A DNA stretch of 64,000 bases from an uncultured Collinsella sp. (GCA_958450865.1 CAUDNY010000001.1:62001-126000); one strand, 5' to 3'; numbered from the stretch's first letter, positions 28,201 to 35,495 are shown. Program-made: numbers and translations. Notes: a model not told the origin generated them from the sequence alone.

Positions 28201-28383
28201 CTTGTAGTCAATACCCAGCGAAACGCCGGCTTCCGCCGCATCATGACGGCACAGGTCGAGCTCGGCAAACGTTGGCGCCAGCAGCACGGCACGCCCGTGG
28301 CGGGCAATAAGGTCGGCAAGCAGCGCCGCCTCGGCATCGCTCAAATCCGCGCCGGCGTTGGTGGTATAGATTCGAACAGGCAT
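25231..28383 (-). CDS. addB: AddB/RexB-like helicase-nuclease subunit
   Basis: 1050 residues, upstream partner of addA in a tight operon. The C-terminal PD-(D/E)XK nuclease is clear: GNFVHDVLEHLHARL (about 765-780) and VVIDYKHRTGVEEF (about 920). The N-terminal inactivated-helicase region lacks a Walker A, as in RexB-type proteins. In AddB the nuclease is stapled by a 4Fe-4S cluster bound by one upstream Cys and a C-terminal C-x2-C-x5-C. Here the upstream Cys is present (YSTCPLCWF) but the C-terminal motif is reduced to a single Cys (HARCSYNHEGTF), so the cluster may be missing. An Asp/Ala/Lys-rich repeat (ADKAADDAKAVGADKAK) interrupts the protein near residue 690. No strong ribosome site was recognised before ATG 28383. 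Confidence 0.88.
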   Translation of the reverse strand: MPVRIYTTNAGADLSDAEAALLADLIARHGRAVLLAPTFAELDLCRHDAAEAGVSLGIDYKTPTSWLRSLWELLGDGRGFVDNLQRQMLFSDMVARLDDADLQPLSRSQGTVRMLARMARDVLPGVAGTGAERCCDNVCKPKPKSDAEARVFELLCAYARGLDRRDMVEPCEAADIMAGALADNLPGCARAVCVRGVTSFTYSLLELLSAVANNGGEVVVLLACEQAAMREELAAAFDVRGVLFEIAPLGEGAAAPQTASKSAAQPAFIEVAGPHARAHAYADVIDKLVKAHKESKDDKAAATPADPVRVLVVSARAPQLFGELAARLAARHVAAETAEFTAFSQSIAGRQFTALANLIERMKAADEGAASKTEWWPAPELTDWIYSPLSGADAASARTFDKNMRLSRSKTTAGVKSLLQSVQGQVRGARKAASDENWFKNVPCVISDVFQALWRDKPVTALKAMLAVAEALPDRALGGLDGQARRQAEVALLRHVIDILMNGARALDVSQAATVPVLDDIRTKVDKRSAAYDYETYEVDRAPRAQVRFASLADAAALRPGSYDAVLFADVDLDSYPLSHEEGPLATLTAELDRSGVTLEPAALLRVRFGRAMQAARGPVALARVTHDRQARECYPAAVWTELRAHAEAANDAKAADADKAADDAKAVGADKAKCVGEGDIVRDFDPAAGEGLRRERVTCEAPQHLSDEAIPYLVLRRRDGEGEDAPLVPRLTSASQIEAYSTCPLCWFVSYRVKPQSIDAGFGNMEKGNFVHDVLEHLHARLPQEGMERVTPENLPRAQELLHEVFAETLAEHAGKRGTEGPLVPLSPVEERQVAEILPQLEGVLAYEAEALAPFAPRYLEFAFNELQVEYAGWPLGGRIDRVDVDAENRAVVIDYKHRTGVEEFKLADPTVRDEESGTAPIDDPRWLPPHTQTLIYAQAMRRALDLDTRAALYFSTKGGKPALRGAASAELLEEERGDGRIPGLKKGFPGEGGSMDFDALLDRVEDGIAERLRELEAGNVAAVDPASTQAAHARCSYNHEGTFVRRDV

Positions 28384-28475
28384 GGTCCTCCACTCAAACC
28401 GTTCGCAATATTCAATGCTTCCATCCTACCCGCCCGCGCGGACAGATTTGCCCCACGCCAACAGATTTGACCCCT

Positions 28476-28544
28476 TGGAGACGGAGGAAAATGGATCACC
28501 GAGGAGGTCAGTCTAACCCAGTGATCCGTTTTCCTCCGTCCCCA
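28476..28544. repeat. Inverted pair of GGACGGAGGAAAA elements
   Basis: TGGAGACGGAGGAAAATGG at 28476 and its near-exact reverse complement at 28521-28544 form a 24-bp stem with a 21-base loop. The same element recurs singly at 40925-40948 and 41322-41346. Confidence 0.75.
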
Positions 28545-28551
28545 AAGGATC

Positions 28552-28578
28552 AAAAAAACCGCCCCCGAAGGGACGGTT
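28552..28578 (-). terminator. Terminator of the YerC/TrpR-like gene
   Basis: Minus-strand hairpin AACCGTCCC-TTCG-GGGGCGGTT followed by a run of T, 26 bases after the stop codon. Confidence 0.85.
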
Positions 28579-28604
28579 CTGCGCAATTCGTTTTTACCGC
28601 TGGC

Positions 28605-28904
28605 CTACTCGCCATCCTCCAGCTTGATGAGGATCTTGCGATAGCCGCCGTACTCGCCGTTGAGTGCCTTTGAAACGCGGCTCACCGTAGTGGACGAAGC
28701 GCCGGTGCGGGCCTGAACCTCAACATAAGGCTCGCCCTCATCCAGATAACGCGCAACCTGCAGACGTTGCGAAAGATCGCAGATCTCGCGCGGCGTGCAG
28801 ATATCGGTCAAAAACGCCTGGATATCCTTCTCGTCATCCAAAAGACTAAATGCGTGGACCAGCTGCTTGACATCAGGCTTGTCAAACATGTTCTCGATAT
28901 TCAT
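28605..28904 (-). CDS. YerC/YecD-type TrpR-family DNA-binding protein
   Basis: 99 residues, all-helical, matching the YerC/YecD branch of the TrpR repressor superfamily: LTDICTPREICDLSQRLQ is the first helix of the DNA-binding unit and YVEVQARTGASSTTVSRVSK the helix-turn-helix. Members occur widely in Gram-positive bacteria as stand-alone regulators without an assigned ligand, although some lie near tryptophan or purine genes. Here it lies directly upstream of addB but has its own terminator, so it is a separate unit. The ribosome site is weak (GGTGATCG). Role: probable transcriptional regulator, target unknown. Confidence 0.85.
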   Translation of the reverse strand: MNIENMFDKPDVKQLVHAFSLLDDEKDIQAFLTDICTPREICDLSQRLQVARYLDEGEPYVEVQARTGASSTTVSRVSKALNGEYGGYRKILIKLEDGE

Positions 28905-29228
28905 CGATCACCGCCAAACCCGCCAAAAGGCATCGAAGTTGATACTGACATCGGGCATCGTTCGCCCGTTCTATGCAATAGGGCAACGCCTGTGGCTTTT
29001 GCCCGTAGCAGTTTAGCACACCACCAAACTAAAGCGACAAAACTCTCTGCCAGCGGCGCGTTTTCTAGGACGAACGCCGTTTTGAAACCGAATGCGCACG
29101 TAAGCTCCACGAATATCTGAGACAATGGGCGGCCGAACAAGGCGGCACACCCGAGCGGCCGTCCAAGCTGCCGCAGCAAACCGCTTCACGCGACACCGAC
29201 GCACCCTGCGCAAGAAAGGATTCACACC
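28905..29228. other. 324-base intergenic region between divergent genes
   Basis: It must hold the promoters of the YerC-like gene (minus) and the small membrane protein gene (plus). I see no convincing -35/-10 pair, no hairpin of note and no supported small gene. Confidence 0.4.
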
Positions 29229-29594
29229 ATGCGCTTTATGCTTAACTGGCTCTTTACCTCGATCGCCATCGCGATTGCCACGTTCCTCGTCCCCGGCATC
29301 CAGCCCTTCGGTTTTGCCGAGGCCTGGGTCTGTTTCGCCTTCGTGGGACTGTTCTTGAACATCGTCGATTCGCTCGTCAAGCCGTTCCTGACGGTTATCT
29401 CGCTGCCGCTCACGATCATTACGCTGGGTATTTTTCAGCTCGTAGTCAACAGCTTTATGCTCGAGCTGGCCAGCTATCTGTCGGTCAATCTGCTGGGCGC
29501 GGGTATCTCCATCGCCAGCTTTGGATCGGCCTTTATGGGCAGCATCCTGGTGTCCATCATGCGCAGCATCCTTGACAGCATCGCCGAGGGCTAA
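29229..29594 (+). CDS. Four-helix membrane protein, 'phage holin superfamily IV' (YvlD-like)
   Basis: 121 residues with four hydrophobic segments: MLNWLFTSIAIAIATFLVPG, VCFAFVGLFLNIVDSL, FLTVISLPLTIITLGIFQL and the C-terminal SFGSAFMGSILVSIM region. NSFMLELASYL is typical of the YvlD/mycobacterial 4-TMS family. Despite the family name it is usually a chromosomal envelope-stress-related membrane protein, not a phage holin, and there are no phage genes here. AGAAAGGAT lies 6-7 bases before ATG. Function unknown; monocistronic, with a strong terminator downstream. Confidence 0.85.
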   Translation: MRFMLNWLFTSIAIAIATFLVPGIQPFGFAEAWVCFAFVGLFLNIVDSLVKPFLTVISLPLTIITLGIFQLVVNSFMLELASYLSVNLLGAGISIASFGSAFMGSILVSIMRSILDSIAEG

Positions 29595-29634
29595 AACGGC
29601 CATTCCGGCCGCGCCCGTCTCAACAGCCCAAAAC

Positions 29635-29667
29635 GAAGGCCGCCCATCGCAAAAATGGGCGGCCTTC
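29635..29667 (+). terminator. Terminator with 13-bp stem
   Basis: GAAGGCCGCCCAT pairs perfectly with ATGGGCGGCCTTC and is followed by TTATTT. It ends the preceding membrane-protein gene; symmetry would allow it to act also on minus-strand transcripts from the Rrf2 gene. Confidence 0.85.
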
Positions 29668-29736
29668 TTATTTGCCAAGTCTCAAAGGGCGAGAGAATCT
29701 GCCATTTCCACCCTGTCCCCACATGGCAGGTATGGG

Positions 29737-30165
29737 TTAGATGACGTAATCGTAGCCTTCATTGGGAGCGACAAGTTGATCGAGCGTCACACCGTCGAGG
29801 TAGTCGTTGATGAGCTTGTCAAGGTTCTTCCACACGTCGAGCGTGGGGCACTCATCAGATCGCGAGCAACCCTTGCAGTCGCCATCCAGGCAGGCGACCG
29901 GCGCCAGGCTGCCCTCGGTCAGGCGCAAGATCTCGCCCACCGTGTACTGCTCGGGCGGGCGCGTAAGCACGTAGCCGCCGCCCTTGCCGCGCATGCCCGA
30001 GAGCATATTGGCGCGCACGAGCGTCGCCAGAATATTCTCGAGGTACTTCTCCGAAATCCCCTGGCGCGCCGCGATCTCTTTGAGCGGGATGCGACCGGCC
30101 GCCTGATGCTCGGCCAGGTCGACCATAACGCGTAGGGCATATCTGCCCTTTGTGGAAACCAACAT
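29737..30165 (-). CDS. Rrf2-family regulator with Cys cluster (IscR/CymR-like)
   Basis: 142 residues. The winged helix-turn-helix occupies residues 1-80 (STKGRYALRVMVDLAEH, ISEKYLENILATLVRANML, KGGGYVLTRP). Cys92, Cys97, Cys100 and Cys106 (ACLDGDCKGCSRSDEC) form the Fe-S ligand region seen in IscR-type members and absent from classical CymR. The start ATG at 30165 has AAAGGC 8-9 bases upstream. It is divergent from cysK across a 253-base region, so it probably controls cysteine or Fe-S synthesis in response to cluster or sulfur status. The target is inferred from position only. Confidence 0.9.
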   Translation of the reverse strand: MLVSTKGRYALRVMVDLAEHQAAGRIPLKEIAARQGISEKYLENILATLVRANMLSGMRGKGGGYVLTRPPEQYTVGEILRLTEGSLAPVACLDGDCKGCSRSDECPTLDVWKNLDKLINDYLDGVTLDQLVAPNEGYDYVI

Positions 30166-30282
30166 ATATATAGCTGCCTTTCGGTCTTTTAATTCGTAGA
30201 AATTCTAGCCGAAAAATTGGTTTTGAAAATACCTATTCCCGTCAAGATAGTTAATCGACTCGTAATAATCTTCTATTTCCTA

Positions 30283-30311
30283 TTGCGTTACTAGGCTTTA
30301 CTGTCTACTAT
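30283..30311 (+). promoter_or_regulatory. Promoter of cysK
   Basis: TTGCGT and TACTAT are separated by exactly 17 bases. The transcript would have a leader of about 100 bases before the GGAGG site of cysK. The AT-rich stretch just upstream (30190-30280) is the likely binding region of the divergent Rrf2 regulator. Confidence 0.6.
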
Positions 30312-30418
30312 GCTTGCCAACAGCAAAACGAACAACCTATAAGGTTTGTGGGTTTCGCTGCCACACACACCGTAAAACCACACGGTATCCAGTCATTTGA
30401 ACACTTTGGAGGTTCACC

Positions 30419-31357
30419 ATGAGCAATGTTTACACGTCCATCGATCAGCTTATCGGCCACACCCCGCTTCTGGAGCTCACCCACTTCGAGGCCGACGAGG
30501 ACCTCAAGGCCCGTGTGCTCGTCAAATTGGAATACTTCAACCCCGCCGGGTCCGTCAAAGACCGCGTCGCCAAGAACATGATTGACGAGGCCGAGAAGGC
30601 CGGCAAGCTCGTGCGCGGTGGCGACTACACCATCATCGAGCCCACGAGCGGCAACACCGGCGTCGGCATCGCCTCGGTGGCGGCGGCCCGCGGCTACAAG
30701 GTGATCATCACTATGCCCGAGACCATGTCCGTCGAGCGCCGCAAGCTCATGCAGGCATACGGCGCACAGCTCGTGCTCACCGACGGCTCCAAGGGCATGA
30801 AGGGCGCCATCGCCAAGGCCGAGGAACTGCAGAAGGAGACGCCCAACAGCATTATCGCCGGCCAGTTCGTGAACCCCGCCAACCCCGCCATCCACAAGGC
30901 CACGACCGGCCCCGAGATCTGGGATGACACCGACGGCAAGGTCGACATCTTCGTCGCCGGCGTCGGCACCGGCGGCACCGTGACCGGCGTGGGCGAGTTC
31001 CTCAAGGAACAGAACCCCGAGATTCAGGTCGTCGCCGTCGAGCCCGCCACCTCCCCGGTGCTCTCTAAGGGCCAGGCCGGCCCGCACAAGATCCAGGGTA
31101 TCGGCGCCGGCTTTGTGCCCGACGTCCTCGACACCCAGGTCTATGACGAGATCATCCCCGTCGAGAACGACGACGCCTTTGCCACCGGCCGCGCCGTGGG
31201 CCACAAGGAGGGCGTGCTCGTGGGTATTTCGTCCGGCGCCGCCGTGTGGGCCGCACTGCAGCTAGCCAAGCGCCCCGAGAACGAGGGCAAGACCATCGTG
31301 GCGCTGCTCGCCGACACCGGTGAGCGTTACCTGTCCACGGCGCTCTTCCAGGACTAA
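30419..31357 (+). CDS. cysK: Cysteine synthase A (O-acetylserine sulfhydrylase)
   Basis: PLP enzyme that makes L-cysteine from O-acetyl-L-serine and sulfide. 312 residues, the usual length. The PLP lysine is in AGSVKDRVA (about residue 43-46); TSGNTGVGIA (about 72-81) binds the substrate carboxylate and GTGGTVTGVG (about 180-189) the PLP phosphate; a Ser in SSGAAVWAA contacts the pyridine nitrogen. GGAGG precedes ATG by 7 bases. The neighbours are a divergent Rrf2 regulator and mnmA, which uses cysteine-derived sulfur. No serine acetyltransferase is adjacent in the window. Confidence 0.97.
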   Translation: MSNVYTSIDQLIGHTPLLELTHFEADEDLKARVLVKLEYFNPAGSVKDRVAKNMIDEAEKAGKLVRGGDYTIIEPTSGNTGVGIASVAAARGYKVIITMPETMSVERRKLMQAYGAQLVLTDGSKGMKGAIAKAEELQKETPNSIIAGQFVNPANPAIHKATTGPEIWDDTDGKVDIFVAGVGTGGTVTGVGEFLKEQNPEIQVVAVEPATSPVLSKGQAGPHKIQGIGAGFVPDVLDTQVYDEIIPVENDDAFATGRAVGHKEGVLVGISSGAAVWAALQLAKRPENEGKTIVALLADTGERYLSTALFQD

Positions 31358-31455
31358 GGTCTGCCGCCCATAGGTTGAGCCCAGGACGAACCGGTCTCCT
31401 CTCTCCCGGCAGTCTGAGCCCATCCCATCGGGGCGTCCCACGAGACGTCCGAACT

Positions 31456-31464
31456 TGCTACAAT
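31456..31464 (+). promoter_or_regulatory. Candidate extended -10 promoter upstream of mnmA
   Basis: TGCTACAAT (TG-N-TACAAT). Transcription from it would begin at about 31471, right at the base of the hairpin at 31469-31496, which is unusual. Confidence 0.4.
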
Positions 31465-31468
31465 GTCT

Positions 31469-31507
31469 GCGGCGCGGAACCAGCCTCCCGCGCCGCTTTT
31501 CTTTTTT
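31469..31507 (+). terminator. cysK terminator or mnmA leader attenuator
   Basis: A perfect 9-bp stem GCGGCGCGG/CCGCGCCGC is followed by TTTTCTTTTTT. It lies 112 bases after the cysK stop and 30 bases before the mnmA start, directly under the candidate mnmA promoter. It can be the cysK terminator, or a hairpin at the extreme 5' end of the mnmA transcript. Confidence 0.75.
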
Positions 31508-31536
31508 GGCCACATGCCACCAAGGAGAACCTCCCC

Positions 31537-32637
31537 ATGCACAACAAGCGCGTGCTCGTCGCCATGAGCGGCGGCGTCGATTCCAGCGTGACCGCGTATC
31601 TGCTCAAAAGTCAGGGTTACGAATGTGTCGGTGCCACCATGCGCCTCACCTGTCCCGCGCCCGATCCCGTCACGGGCATGAGCAAAGTCGATCGCGACAT
31701 CGCCGATGCAAAGGCCGTCGCCGAGCGCCTGGGGATACCCCACCATGTGCTCGACCTGCAGCAGACCTTCGACCGCAACGTTATCGAGCGCTTCGTGACC
31801 GCCTACCAGGAGGGGCTGACGCCCAATCCGTGCATCATCTGCAACCGCCACATTAAGTTTGGCGCGCTGCTCGATGCGGCGCTGGACATGGGCTGCGACT
31901 ACATCGCCACGGGCCATTACGCCAAAACAAGCCAAGCGGCAGACGGCACCTGGCAGCTACATCGCGGCGAAGATCCCAAAAAGGACCAGAGTTACTTTTT
32001 GTATTCGCTTACGCAGGAGCGCCTGGCGCACACAGTCTTTCCGCTGGCGGACCTAGACAAAGAGCGCGACGTGCGCCGCATTGCCGCCGAGCAGGGCTTC
32101 ATCAACGCCCAGAAGGCCGAGAGCGAGGATATCTGCTTTATCGCGGACGGCGACTACGCGGGCTATATCGAGCGCCGCTGCGGACATCCCGCTGCACCGG
32201 GCGATATTGTATGGCGCGACGGCAGCGTGGTCGGACACCATAACGGCGCGTTGCGCTATACCATCGGCCAGCGCAAGGGCTTGGGCGTCGCGATGGCGCA
32301 TCCCGTGTACGTAACGGGCGTCGACGCCGCCAACAACATTGTGCATCTGGGCGAGACCGAGGACCTAACCGCTTCGGCGCTCACGGCCAACGACTGGATC
32401 TGGAGCGCCCCCGCCGACCACATGGAGGCCGAGCTGGATGCCGGCGGCATTCGCGTAGGTGCCAAGTACCGCTATCGTCAGAAAGACCAGGCAGCGACCC
32501 TTACACGTGGCGAAGACGGGCAAATGCTGCTAACTTTTGACGAGCCACAGCGCGCCATCGCCCCCGGCCAAGCCGTTGTAATCTACCGCGGCGACATCGT
32601 CCTCGGCGGCGGCACGGTGACCGGCGCGCTTAAGTAG
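31537..32637 (+). CDS. mnmA: tRNA-specific 2-thiouridylase MnmA
   Basis: Thiolates U34 of tRNA-Glu, -Gln and -Lys. 366 residues; start at 31537 (MHNKRVLVAMSGGVDSS) with AAGGAGAACC before it. The PP-loop SGGVDSSV lies at residues 11-18. The two catalytic cysteines are present, one in NPCIICNRHIKFG (about 95-107) and one in ESEDICFIADGDYAGYI (about 200), together with GHYAK and the C-terminal beta-barrel (from about 285). The sulfur donor is a persulfide from a cysteine desulfurase, which fits its place after cysK. Confidence 0.97.
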   Translation: MHNKRVLVAMSGGVDSSVTAYLLKSQGYECVGATMRLTCPAPDPVTGMSKVDRDIADAKAVAERLGIPHHVLDLQQTFDRNVIERFVTAYQEGLTPNPCIICNRHIKFGALLDAALDMGCDYIATGHYAKTSQAADGTWQLHRGEDPKKDQSYFLYSLTQERLAHTVFPLADLDKERDVRRIAAEQGFINAQKAESEDICFIADGDYAGYIERRCGHPAAPGDIVWRDGSVVGHHNGALRYTIGQRKGLGVAMAHPVYVTGVDAANNIVHLGETEDLTASALTANDWIWSAPADHMEAELDAGGIRVGAKYRYRQKDQAATLTRGEDGQMLLTFDEPQRAIAPGQAVVIYRGDIVLGGGTVTGALK

Positions 32638-32645
32638 CCGCGGGT

Positions 32646-34019
32646 TTATCGCTGCACGTGTCGAAGTACCTCAACAGCGGCACCAACCTCGATTACGCGA
32701 CGCTCGAGGCCGCGGCGGATGGCCTCGAGTCGACCCTCCGCCGTGGCCCATTTGCTCTGCGAAAGAATCTCGATCGCCTCATCAACAAATCCGTTGAGCC
32801 GCGATGAATCGAACCAATCGAGCGAGTCCGCAAGCGCCAGCTGAGCGGAAGGGTCGGGCCCAAACGGCTTAGCGGAAAACCCAAACTCCCCAGCCGCGAG
32901 CAAGACAGTTGGCACGTTATACCACAGACAGTTGCCGCTATCGAACAGCGGTGCAGGTTTTATCTCCAGGGTGTCGACATTACGGATGATGCCGAAGTTT
33001 CGCCAATGGCGGTCGCTGTTGGCCAAAAGGGCATCGCAGACAATCATCTGCGACATAGACCTTCTCACAGCGGCCTCATCGGCACCATGCTTGCCAAGGT
33101 AGCGACAGTATCGATCGTATGTCGAGTCTCCCCGCTGGCTACCAAGTGCGCCCTTAACGTAAACAGCCGGAACGTATTCCTCGCGGCCGTCAAGAAAGTC
33201 GTCGCACAGACACACAGGGCCATCGAACATCCGCTCAACCGTATAAGGAACAAACTCGCCCTCCGACAGCAAGCGACGATGCAGAGCCGTTGCAACCGCC
33301 TCGTTAAAGGGACGCTGATCGTCCATGCCGCATCCTTTAGCCAAAATGCGAATGCCGTTTCGGATCATCCACGATTTAGGAAGCTCGCCCTCGGACGTGT
33401 TATCCGGATTTTTAAGACCGATGCCTTCCAGCCAACCCGAACGCTCTTCGGGCGCCGATCGCTCAAATTCGTTCTCAAAATAATTGATGTTTTGCCATTT
33501 GAGTTCGGCGCAATCGGCCGGCCGTAGCCAATAACAATCCGAAAGCGAGAGACCCAGGCACTGAACCGGCACCTCAGCGCCGTTGACAATCCCTAGCTCG
33601 CGGTAGCGCGAGATAAGCCCGGGGCGAACATCGGGTACCGATCGATGCCCCCACCACGCATTGAGCTCCCGCTTATTCACCGTTGGAGAAGAGCTCGAGC
33701 ACGTGCCAAACGGCATCCTCTGCTCATCGAGGACCTCGGCGATTTCGAAGGGAAACTCACGCGTCGGATCAAATGAGACACGCGCAACCTCGTAATCGGC
33801 GGACATCAGCGTAAACTTGCGCCCCACATCGGCCGCAGGACGGCGTCCACGTTTGCGGACCTTTTGATAAGCGACCGCGGAATTGTACTCGACCATCTTC
33901 CGTCCGCCCACAATATCGCACGCGAGCGTTCCCGATGAGGCAAGTTGAGATATGCGGGCTTTCGTAACGCCCAGCAGGCGGGCAGCATCACCCATAGACA
34001 AGTACTCAGACGTATCCAT
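32646..34019 (-). CDS. HTH domain fused to HipA-like kinase domain
   Basis: 457 residues. Start at 34019 chosen because GAGGTG lies 9 bases upstream; in-frame GTG/ATG codons at 34031 and 34028 lie too close to it. Residues 1-55 are an excisionase/MerR-like helix-turn-helix (YLSMGDAARLLGVTKARISQ). The remainder resembles the clostridial HipA-like proteins: LSLSDCYWLRP (about 165), LPKSWMI (about 215), the catalytic loop LLANSDRHWRNFGII (about 355-370, HipA pattern N-x-D-x-H-x2-N) and the metal-binding PLFDSGN (about 382). HipA kinases phosphorylate aminoacyl-tRNA synthetases or other targets, usually restrained by a separate HipB. Here the DNA-binding part is on the same chain and no HipB gene is adjacent. 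Moderately lower GC and an AT-rich promoter region suggest transfer. Confidence 0.75.
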   Translation of the reverse strand: MDTSEYLSMGDAARLLGVTKARISQLASSGTLACDIVGGRKMVEYNSAVAYQKVRKRGRRPAADVGRKFTLMSADYEVARVSFDPTREFPFEIAEVLDEQRMPFGTCSSSSPTVNKRELNAWWGHRSVPDVRPGLISRYRELGIVNGAEVPVQCLGLSLSDCYWLRPADCAELKWQNINYFENEFERSAPEERSGWLEGIGLKNPDNTSEGELPKSWMIRNGIRILAKGCGMDDQRPFNEAVATALHRRLLSEGEFVPYTVERMFDGPVCLCDDFLDGREEYVPAVYVKGALGSQRGDSTYDRYCRYLGKHGADEAAVRRSMSQMIVCDALLANSDRHWRNFGIIRNVDTLEIKPAPLFDSGNCLWYNVPTVLLAAGEFGFSAKPFGPDPSAQLALADSLDWFDSSRLNGFVDEAIEILSQSKWATAEGRLEAIRRGLERRVIEVGAAVEVLRHVQR

Positions 34020-34098
34020 ACACCGCATCACCTCGTTAAGTAATTTAAACGTTTAGTTAATATATTACATACATCATAATACTAAACAATCCAAAGCG

Positions 34099-34124
34099 AA
34101 AAAAGGCCCGAGAAATCGGGCCTT
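34099..34124 (-). terminator. Terminator of the M42 peptidase gene
   Basis: Minus-strand AAGGCCCGA-TTTC-TCGGGCCTT followed by six T. It lies 34 bases after the peptidase stop, in the AT-rich gap before the HTH-HipA gene. Confidence 0.85.
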
Positions 34125-34157
34125 AGTGATTGGTCAGCCGAGTCGCAAGCTGCTCCC

Positions 34158-35186
34158 CTAGCGCTGAACGTAGGCGCGAACCAGCTCGTAGGTATTGCGC
34201 ACGCCGTCGATGTGGCTGCGCTCGTAGTTGTGGCTCGCGTACACGCCGGGGCCGATCAGACCATGGCGAATGTCGTAGCCGGCCGAGAGCGTGGCCTCGA
34301 CGTCGGAGCCGTAATGCGGGTACACGTCGATGGCGTAATCGAGCTCAAGCTCGCGCGCGATATTGGACAGCGTGGTCACCAGGTCGTAGTTGTACGGACC
34401 ACCCGAATCCTTGGCGCAAATCGAAACCATGCGCTCGGTGCAGCCCAGGTCGTCGCCCACGCAGCCCATGTCCACGCTGATCATCTCGCGCGTGTCGGCC
34501 GGCACAAAGGCACCGCCGTGGCCGACTTCCTCGTACACCGTAAAGAGCAGCGATACCTTACGCGAAAGCGTCACCTCGCCAGCGGCGACGGCACGCGCCA
34601 AGCCCAGCAGAATCGACGCCGACAGCTTGTCGTCAAGGAAGCGACTCTTGATATAGCCGCTCTCCGTCACCGTCGTACGCGGGTCCATAGCGATGATGTC
34701 GCCGGTTTGAATACCCAGCTCGAGCACATCGTCCTTGCTGTCGACGTTCTCGTCGAGCAGGATTTCCATGTTCTTCTCGATGGTCTTGACCGGCTCATCG
34801 GCCACATGCGCCGAAGGCTCGGTATTGAGGACCACACCCGTGTAGACATTACCATCGCGCGTATAAACGGTGCAGTTCTCACCATCGGCCGTAGACCACT
34901 GATGCCCGCCGAGCGTCGTGGGACGCAGGCGACCATTGTCCTTAATGGAGCGCACCATGGCGCCCAGGGTATCGACATGGCTCGCCAAGACAAGCGGCTC
35001 GCCCTCACCACCAAGCTCAACGAGCACATTGCCCTTGTTAGAACGCTCGGGCCCAAAGCCCATATCGCGCAACGTTTCCATTAGATAATCAGTCGCCGCA
35101 CGGGTATAGCCCGTAGGCGAAGCAATCGAGGTAAGCGCCTTCAACTGGTCAGTAATATAGGAGAGCGTAGAATCCATCTTGGACAC
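34158..35186 (-). CDS. M42 family metallopeptidase (glutamyl/deblocking aminopeptidase type)
   Basis: Cytoplasmic, tetrahedral aminopeptidase family that trims peptides. About 342 residues. A GTG start at 35186 is preferred because AAAGGGTGA lies 5-8 bases upstream; ATG at 35177 is the alternative. The binuclear Zn/Co ligands are visible: His in LASHVDTLG (about 72), Asp in RFLDDKLSA (about 185), Glu-Glu in VYEEVGHGGA (about 217), Asp in ISVDMGC (about 240) and His in YASHNYERSHI (near the C-terminus). Substrate preference is not visible. Possibly preceded by a tiny membrane peptide gene. Confidence 0.93.
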   Translation of the reverse strand: MSKMDSTLSYITDQLKALTSIASPTGYTRAATDYLMETLRDMGFGPERSNKGNVLVELGGEGEPLVLASHVDTLGAMVRSIKDNGRLRPTTLGGHQWSTADGENCTVYTRDGNVYTGVVLNTEPSAHVADEPVKTIEKNMEILLDENVDSKDDVLELGIQTGDIIAMDPRTTVTESGYIKSRFLDDKLSASILLGLARAVAAGEVTLSRKVSLLFTVYEEVGHGGAFVPADTREMISVDMGCVGDDLGCTERMVSICAKDSGGPYNYDLVTTLSNIARELELDYAIDVYPHYGSDVEATLSAGYDIRHGLIGPGVYASHNYERSHIDGVRNTYELVRAYVQR

Positions 35187-35247
35187 CAAAGTCACCCTTT
35201 CATATCGAATTAAACCCACAGCAACAATACCACCGCGAACCATCTTT

Positions 35248-35337
35248 TTACCTCGCGAGATGACCCATCGAGCTCCCCAGAACTGCGCCCACCACGATAA
35301 GCAGATACAAGGCGCCATCCAACAATGCGCCCCTCAC
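35248..35337 (-). CDS. Candidate 29-residue single-helix membrane peptide
   Basis: GTG at 35337 has GGAAAGG 6 bases upstream; the frame ends in TAA at 35248. The peptide is short and hydrophobic (ALYLLIVVGAVLGSSMGH is the membrane stretch) with Arg residues at both ends. It lies 61 bases before the M42 gene on the same strand. The size recalls KdpF-like or regulatory micropeptides, but there is no family evidence. Confidence 0.3.
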   Translation of the reverse strand: MRGALLDGALYLLIVVGAVLGSSMGHLAR

Positions 35338-35384
35338 ATCCCGCCTTTCCGGCACCCCGGCATCTGAGAAAAGAACGCAGGCGA

Positions 35385-35495
35385 TCCCGGGCTTCCCTCC
35401 GGGCGCATTCCGCAGGACGTAAAAGACCCCGCCGCGCAACGCGCGCAGCGGGGCCTTTTACATGTCCGAGGACGCGCCCGGAGGGAAGCCCGGGA
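35385..35495. repeat. 111-base nested inverted repeat containing a terminator
   Basis: Outer arms 35385-35406 and 35474-35495 are perfect 22-base reverse complements (TCCCGGGCTTCCCTCCGGGC...). The inner hairpin at 35420-35461 (AAAAGACCCCGC with GCGGGGCCTTTT, loop of short GC repeats) is a bidirectional terminator, which on the minus strand ends the alcohol dehydrogenase gene. Confidence 0.85.

Noticed and set aside
29229..29594. Prophage, because of the holin family name
   Set aside because: No lysin, integrase or structural phage genes nearby; the family is usually chromosomal and membrane-stress related.
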